Positions 6,570 through 9,810 of a stretch of 9,810 nucleotides of DNA are shown in pieces. The position numbers and the translations under genes are program-made. The notes under the pieces were generated by a model. That model saw only the letters and a program-made list of their open reading frames with translations, was not told the DNA's origin and did not search any database. Source of the DNA: Flavobacteriaceae bacterium (lineage in GTDB: Bacteria; Bacteroidota; Bacteroidia; Flavobacteriales; Flavobacteriaceae); the NCBI GenBank assembly GCA_013042825.1, contig JABDPL010000062.1, positions 1-9,810 of the forward strand. Reading direction: 5' to 3'. Position 1 is the stretch's first letter. Each line of letters starts with the position of its first letter.

Positions 6570-7505
6570 CTATTTTTTCTTCAGCAGTTCCAAAATTTCT
6601 GGGATACGTCTTATGGCAGCGATCTCTTTATATTTCGACCTGAAATCGTCTGCGGGAATTCCGAAATAATGCTTGTTGCCCTCTAATGATTTGCTCACTC
6701 CAGATTTTGCCGAAAGTATTGCTTTCTTTCCTATGGTTACACCGGAGGTAATACCGACTTGTCCCCAAATGGTTACTTCATCTTCTATTACCGTACAACC
6801 GGCAATGCCAACCTGGGACGCTATGAGGCAATGACGCCCTATAACCGTATCGTGACCAATCTGAACCTGGTTATCGATCTTGGCGCCCTCCATTATCCTG
6901 GTATCTCCTGAAACACCACGGTCTATTGTGCAACCCGCACCGATGTCGACATTATCTTCAATAACCACACGGCCGCCGGACAACAGCCGGTCATAACCTT
7001 GCGGTCGTTTTTTGTAATAAAATGCATTCGATCCTATAACTGTTCCCGCATGAATAGTGACATGGTCTCCAATGACACAATCGTCATAGATGCTCACGTT
7101 GGAATGAATAACACAATTTGATCCTATAGTGACATTGTGGCCCAAAAAGCAATTGGGTTGAACAACTGAATTCTCACCGATTTGTGCCGATTCAGAAAAT
7201 GAGGTATTCGCTGCCTTAAACGGTTTAAAGCGCTCTGTTAATGTATTGAAATCACGAAACGGATCTTCGGAGATCAACAAGGCCTTTCCTTCCGGACAGT
7301 CAACTTCTTTGTTTATCAGGACTATAGTTGCTGCCGAATTAAGCGCTTTGTCGTAATATTTCGGATGATCGACGAATACTATATCACCGGGTTCCACCAC
7401 ATGAATCTCGTTCATGCCGGTAATTTCGAAATCCTCAGGGCCCACAAAAGTACACTCCAGAATTTCAGCGATTTCCTTAAGAGCATATGTCCTGGGAAAC
7501 TTCAT
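6570..7505 (-). CDS. lpxD: LpxD-family UDP-3-O-acylglucosamine N-acyltransferase
   Basis: LpxD enzymes transfer a 3-hydroxyacyl chain from ACP to the 2-amino group of UDP-3-O-acyl-glucosamine in lipid A synthesis. The 311-residue protein has an N-terminal uridine-binding-like domain (about 1-100, with EPGDIVFVDHPKYYDKAL) and then a long left-handed beta-helix of hexapeptide repeats (about 103-275). The helix includes KIDNQVQIGHDTVIG, whose His218 matches the catalytic His239 of E. coli LpxD. A short C-terminal helix ends RIPEILELLKKK. At 311 residues it is shorter than the classical enzyme (about 340). In related flavobacteria, as I recall, a classical lpxD lies upstream of lpxC, so this may be a second, divergent copy with a different acyl or sugar substrate. 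Its ATG overlaps the efp stop by 1 nt (TGATG), which implies translational coupling. Confidence 0.85.
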   Translation of the reverse strand: MKFPRTYALKEIAEILECTFVGPEDFEITGMNEIHVVEPGDIVFVDHPKYYDKALNSAATIVLINKEVDCPEGKALLISEDPFRDFNTLTERFKPFKAANTSFSESAQIGENSVVQPNCFLGHNVTIGSNCVIHSNVSIYDDCVIGDHVTIHAGTVIGSNAFYYKKRPQGYDRLLSGGRVVIEDNVDIGAGCTIDRGVSGDTRIMEGAKIDNQVQIGHDTVIGRHCLIASQVGIAGCTVIEDEVTIWGQVGITSGVTIGKKAILSAKSGVSKSLEGNKHYFGIPADDFRSKYKEIAAIRRIPEILELLKKK

Positions 7506-8071
7506 CAGTTCTTAACGCGTTCTTTATAACTGCCCTTTTCGGTTTCGATCTTGATTTTATCCCCTTCATTGATAAAAAGGGGCACATTTACTACAGCTCC
7601 TGTTTCAACAGTAGCGGGTTTTGTGGCATTTGTTGCCGTGTTCCCTCTAACGCCGGGTTCGGTATGGGTGACCTCTAGAACCACGCTCGCAGGCATCTCA
7701 ACAGAAAGCGGCATATTGTCTTCGGCATTGATCAAAACAGTGACCACTGCGCCTTCCTTCAACAGATCAGGTGCATCCAGCGTACTTTTCTGCAGTTCGA
7801 TCTGGGAGTAATCTTCGGTATTCATAAAATGGTAGGTATCACCATCGTTATACAGGTATTGGAACTTATGGGTTTCAACCCGTACCTCATCTATTTTATG
7901 CCCTGCTGAAAAGGTGTTGTCGATCACTTTTCCCGTTGTAACACTTTTCAACTTGGTCCTGACAAATGCCGGACCTTTGCCCGGTTTTACGTGAAGAAAT
8001 TCAACGATCTTAAAAATGTCATGATTGTACCGTATGCATAAGCCGTTTCTTATATCTGATGTTGTTGCCAT
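7505..8071 (-). CDS. efp: Translation elongation factor P
   Basis: EF-P binds ribosomes stalled on polyproline stretches and promotes peptide-bond formation. The 188-residue protein has the usual three beta-barrel domains: a KOW-like N-domain (about 3-60), a central OB domain (about 67-125) and a C-terminal OB domain ending TEKGSYKERVKN, which matches the family's terminal G-x-Y-x-x-R-V pattern. The tip loop PGKGPAF carries Lys32, at the position of the beta-lysylated Lys34 of E. coli; whether it is modified here cannot be told. It starts 8 nt after lpxA and overlaps the following lpxD-like gene, so it is expressed as part of the lipid A block. Confidence 0.97.
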   Translation of the reverse strand: MATTSDIRNGLCIRYNHDIFKIVEFLHVKPGKGPAFVRTKLKSVTTGKVIDNTFSAGHKIDEVRVETHKFQYLYNDGDTYHFMNTEDYSQIELQKSTLDAPDLLKEGAVVTVLINAEDNMPLSVEMPASVVLEVTHTEPGVRGNTATNATKPATVETGAVVNVPLFINEGDKIKIETEKGSYKERVKN

Positions 8072-8079
8072 ACTAACTT

Positions 8080-8865
8080 TTAATTCGATTTGATATAACC
8101 CTTCATGATACCACGATGTGAGTTCTTAATGAACTGTAATATTTCGTCGCGTTCAGGAGTGGCTTCCATTTCTGCTTCAATTATTTCTGAAGCCTGGGTG
8201 GTATTATAATTTCGCTGATAAAGAATACGATAAATATTCTGAACTTCACGAATTTTTTCTGTTGTAAATCCTCGTCTTCTAAGTCCAACCGAGTTTATTC
8301 CAACATAAGACAGGGGTTCGCGCGCTGCTTTCACATAAGGTGGAACATCCTTGCGCACCAGTGATCCTCCGGTAACAAATGCATGCTTCCCAACTGAACA
8401 AAACTGATGCACAGCCGTCATCCCGGCCAGTACCACGTAATCGCCAACGGTTATATGACCTGCGAGGGTGCTGTTATTTGAAAAAATACAATTATCCCCA
8501 ACAATGCAATCATGGGCAATATGGCAATAGGCCATAATAAGGCAATTATTACCGATCACGGTTTTCATTCTATCGGCGGTTCCCCGGTTTATGGTCACGC
8601 ATTCCCGTATAGTTACATTATCACCGATCTCGGCTGTTGTATCTTCATCCTTATATTTTAGATCCTGGGGGATGGCCGATATTACAGAGCCCGGAAAAAT
8701 ATTACAATTCTTCCCAATTCGGGCACCTTCCATTATGGTAACATTAGAACCTATCCATGTTCCTTCGCCAATTATTACATTATTGTGGATTGTGGTAAAG
8801 GGTTCAATGACGACATTCTTGGCGATTTTCGCGTCAGGATGAACATATGCAAGTGGCTGATTCAT
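8080..8865 (-). CDS. lpxA: Acyl-ACP--UDP-N-acetylglucosamine O-acyltransferase
   Basis: LpxA carries out the first step of lipid A synthesis, moving a 3-hydroxyacyl chain from ACP to the 3-OH of UDP-GlcNAc. The 261-residue protein is close to the E. coli length and has a hexapeptide-repeat beta-helix over about residues 1-185 and a helical C-terminus with GLRRRGFTTEKI. CHIAHDCIVG holds His115 and His118 (E. coli His122 and catalytic His125); His137 and His153 match E. coli His144 and His160. IPQDLKY and VTINRGT are also conserved. The residue matching E. coli Gly173, part of the acyl-chain ruler, is Gly166, so a long-chain donor is expected rather than the C10 chain selected by Met at this position in Pseudomonas. 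The start lies 2 nt after the lpxC/fabZ stop. Confidence 0.96.
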   Translation of the reverse strand: MNQPLAYVHPDAKIAKNVVIEPFTTIHNNVIIGEGTWIGSNVTIMEGARIGKNCNIFPGSVISAIPQDLKYKDEDTTAEIGDNVTIRECVTINRGTADRMKTVIGNNCLIMAYCHIAHDCIVGDNCIFSNNSTLAGHITVGDYVVLAGMTAVHQFCSVGKHAFVTGGSLVRKDVPPYVKAAREPLSYVGINSVGLRRRGFTTEKIREVQNIYRILYQRNYNTTQASEIIEAEMEATPERDEILQFIKNSHRGIMKGYIKSN

Positions 8866-8867
8866 AA

Positions 8868-9810
8868 TTATTTAACTTTAGTTATTTGAGCCATAAGTTC
8901 AGCTTCTGCACAAAGCTTTCCGTTAGCATAAGCATATCCTTGCATATGGCAAATACCCCGCCTTATGGGGGTGATAAGATCACAATTAAATATCAAGGTA
9001 TCTCCCGGAACAACCTTTTGTTTAAATTTAACCTTGTCGATCTTCATAAAGAATGTCAGGTAGTTTTCCGGATCAGGCACTGTGCTCAGTACCAGAATAC
9101 CTCCGGTTTGCGCCATGGCTTCCACAATTAGAACACCCGGCATAACCGGCGCACCTGGGAAATGCCCGGCAAAGAAAGGCTCATTCATGGTCACGTTTTT
9201 GGTGCCGATGACGTGAGACTTTGTCAGTTCAAATATTTTGTCGATCAGCAAAAACGGTTGCCTGTGTGGCAGCATGGCCATGATCTGGTTCACATCCATC
9301 AGGGGTGGTTGATTGAGATCGATCTGCGGCACCTTGTTGCGCTTTTCGATTTTAATGATCTTCGCCATTTTCCTGGCGAACTGCGTATTGACAAAGTGCC
9401 CGGGTTTATTAGCAATCACTTTTCCTTTAATGGGCGTCCGAATCAAGGCCAGATCCCCGATAACATCGAGTAATTTATGACGAGCAGCTTCATTGGGATG
9501 ATGAAGCGTTAAATTATCGAGAATACCGTTGGGCTTTACAGCGATATTGTCCTTTTTGAAAGCAACCTTGAGCCGCTCCATAGTTTCCGGAGATAATTCC
9601 TTATCGACATAAACTATGGCATTGTTCAAGTCCCCACCTTTTATCAGGCCTTTTTCAAGGAGCATTTCCAGTTCATGGAGAAAACTAAAGGTCCTTGAAT
9701 CAGCAATATCTTTTTTAAAGTCTGAAATATGAGACAGGGTTGCATTCTGAGTCCCAAGTACCTTTGTTCCGAAGTCAACCATAGTGGTCACCTGATATTC
9801 TTCGGAAGGA
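8868..9810 (-). CDS. lpxC-fabZ: Fused LpxC deacetylase / FabZ dehydratase (5' end cut by window edge)
   Basis: Two enzymes are joined in one frame. The visible N-terminal part (about 155 residues, from PSEEYQVTTMVDFGTKVLGT) is the second half of LpxC, the zinc enzyme that deacetylates UDP-3-O-acyl-GlcNAc, the committed step of lipid A synthesis. Counting from the first complete codon, RHKLLD gives zinc ligands His111 and Asp115, and NKPGHFVN gives catalytic His138. A short linker (KRNKVPQIDLNQPP) leads to a complete FabZ, the 3-hydroxyacyl-ACP dehydratase: LPHRQPFLLIDK with His182, FAGHFPGAPVMPGVLIVEAMAQTGG with Glu230. The first LpxC half, including the third zinc ligand, lies beyond the right edge. 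The GTG at 9791 is internal, since the frame stays open to the edge and homology continues. This fusion is characteristic of Bacteroidota. lpxA follows after 2 nt. Confidence 0.96.
   Translation of the reverse strand, partial: PSEEYQVTTMVDFGTKVLGTQNATLSHISDFKKDIADSRTFSFLHELEMLLEKGLIKGGDLNNAIVYVDKELSPETMERLKVAFKKDNIAVKPNGILDNLTLHHPNEAARHKLLDVIGDLALIRTPIKGKVIANKPGHFVNTQFARKMAKIIKIEKRNKVPQIDLNQPPLMDVNQIMAMLPHRQPFLLIDKIFELTKSHVIGTKNVTMNEPFFAGHFPGAPVMPGVLIVEAMAQTGGILVLSTVPDPENYLTFFMKIDKVKFKQKVVPGDTLIFNCDLITPIRRGICHMQGYAYANGKLCAEAELMAQITKVK

Noticed and set aside
8868..9791. A separate gene starting at the GTG at 9791.
   Set aside because: The frame is open to the window edge and LpxC homology continues upstream, so the GTG is an internal valine codon.

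Overview
The window is an ordinary-looking chromosomal segment of a Bacteroidota bacterium, most likely a member of the Flavobacteriaceae. Evidence for this is the fused LpxC-FabZ enzyme, the gene order lpxC/fabZ - lpxA - efp - lpxD-like - sucD, the long-form HisG, the near absence of Shine-Dalgarno sequences and a TAnnTTTG-type promoter box ahead of sucD. The genus cannot be fixed by eye. Every gene I can support lies on the minus strand, so transcription runs from the right end of the window to the left.

Reading in the direction of transcription, 9810-6570 is a tightly packed lipid A block: the end of lpxC/fabZ (cut by the window edge), lpxA, efp and an LpxD-family acyltransferase. Gaps are 2 and 8 nt, followed by a 1-nt overlap. 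This block makes the acylated glucosamine precursors of lipid A, supplies the dehydratase of fatty-acid elongation, and carries translation factor EF-P. After 64 nt of spacer with a candidate promoter comes sucD (succinyl-CoA synthetase alpha), closed by a clear intrinsic terminator at 5591-5617.

Next, 5409-1673 holds fabG (3-oxoacyl-ACP reductase), a large membrane-anchored von Willebrand A protein that begins at a TTG codon, and a prohibitin-family membrane protein. The two non-coding gaps here (5410-5590 and 4541-4638) each hold a perfect inverted repeat of 8-9 bp that is not an obvious terminator. The cellular role of the VWA/prohibitin pair is unknown to me.

The left end, 1611-1, is the start of the histidine biosynthesis operon: hisG then hisD (cut by the window edge). 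The 226-nt gap ahead of hisG contains the most informative non-coding signal of the window. It is an 18-codon leader peptide with five histidines (HHHHFH), followed by a rho-independent terminator. A leader segment overlapping the end of the peptide gene can pair with the 5' arm of that terminator. Together these form a textbook layout for ribosome-mediated transcription attenuation by histidine supply. I see no mobile elements, CRISPR arrays, tRNA or rRNA genes and no signs of recent transfer.
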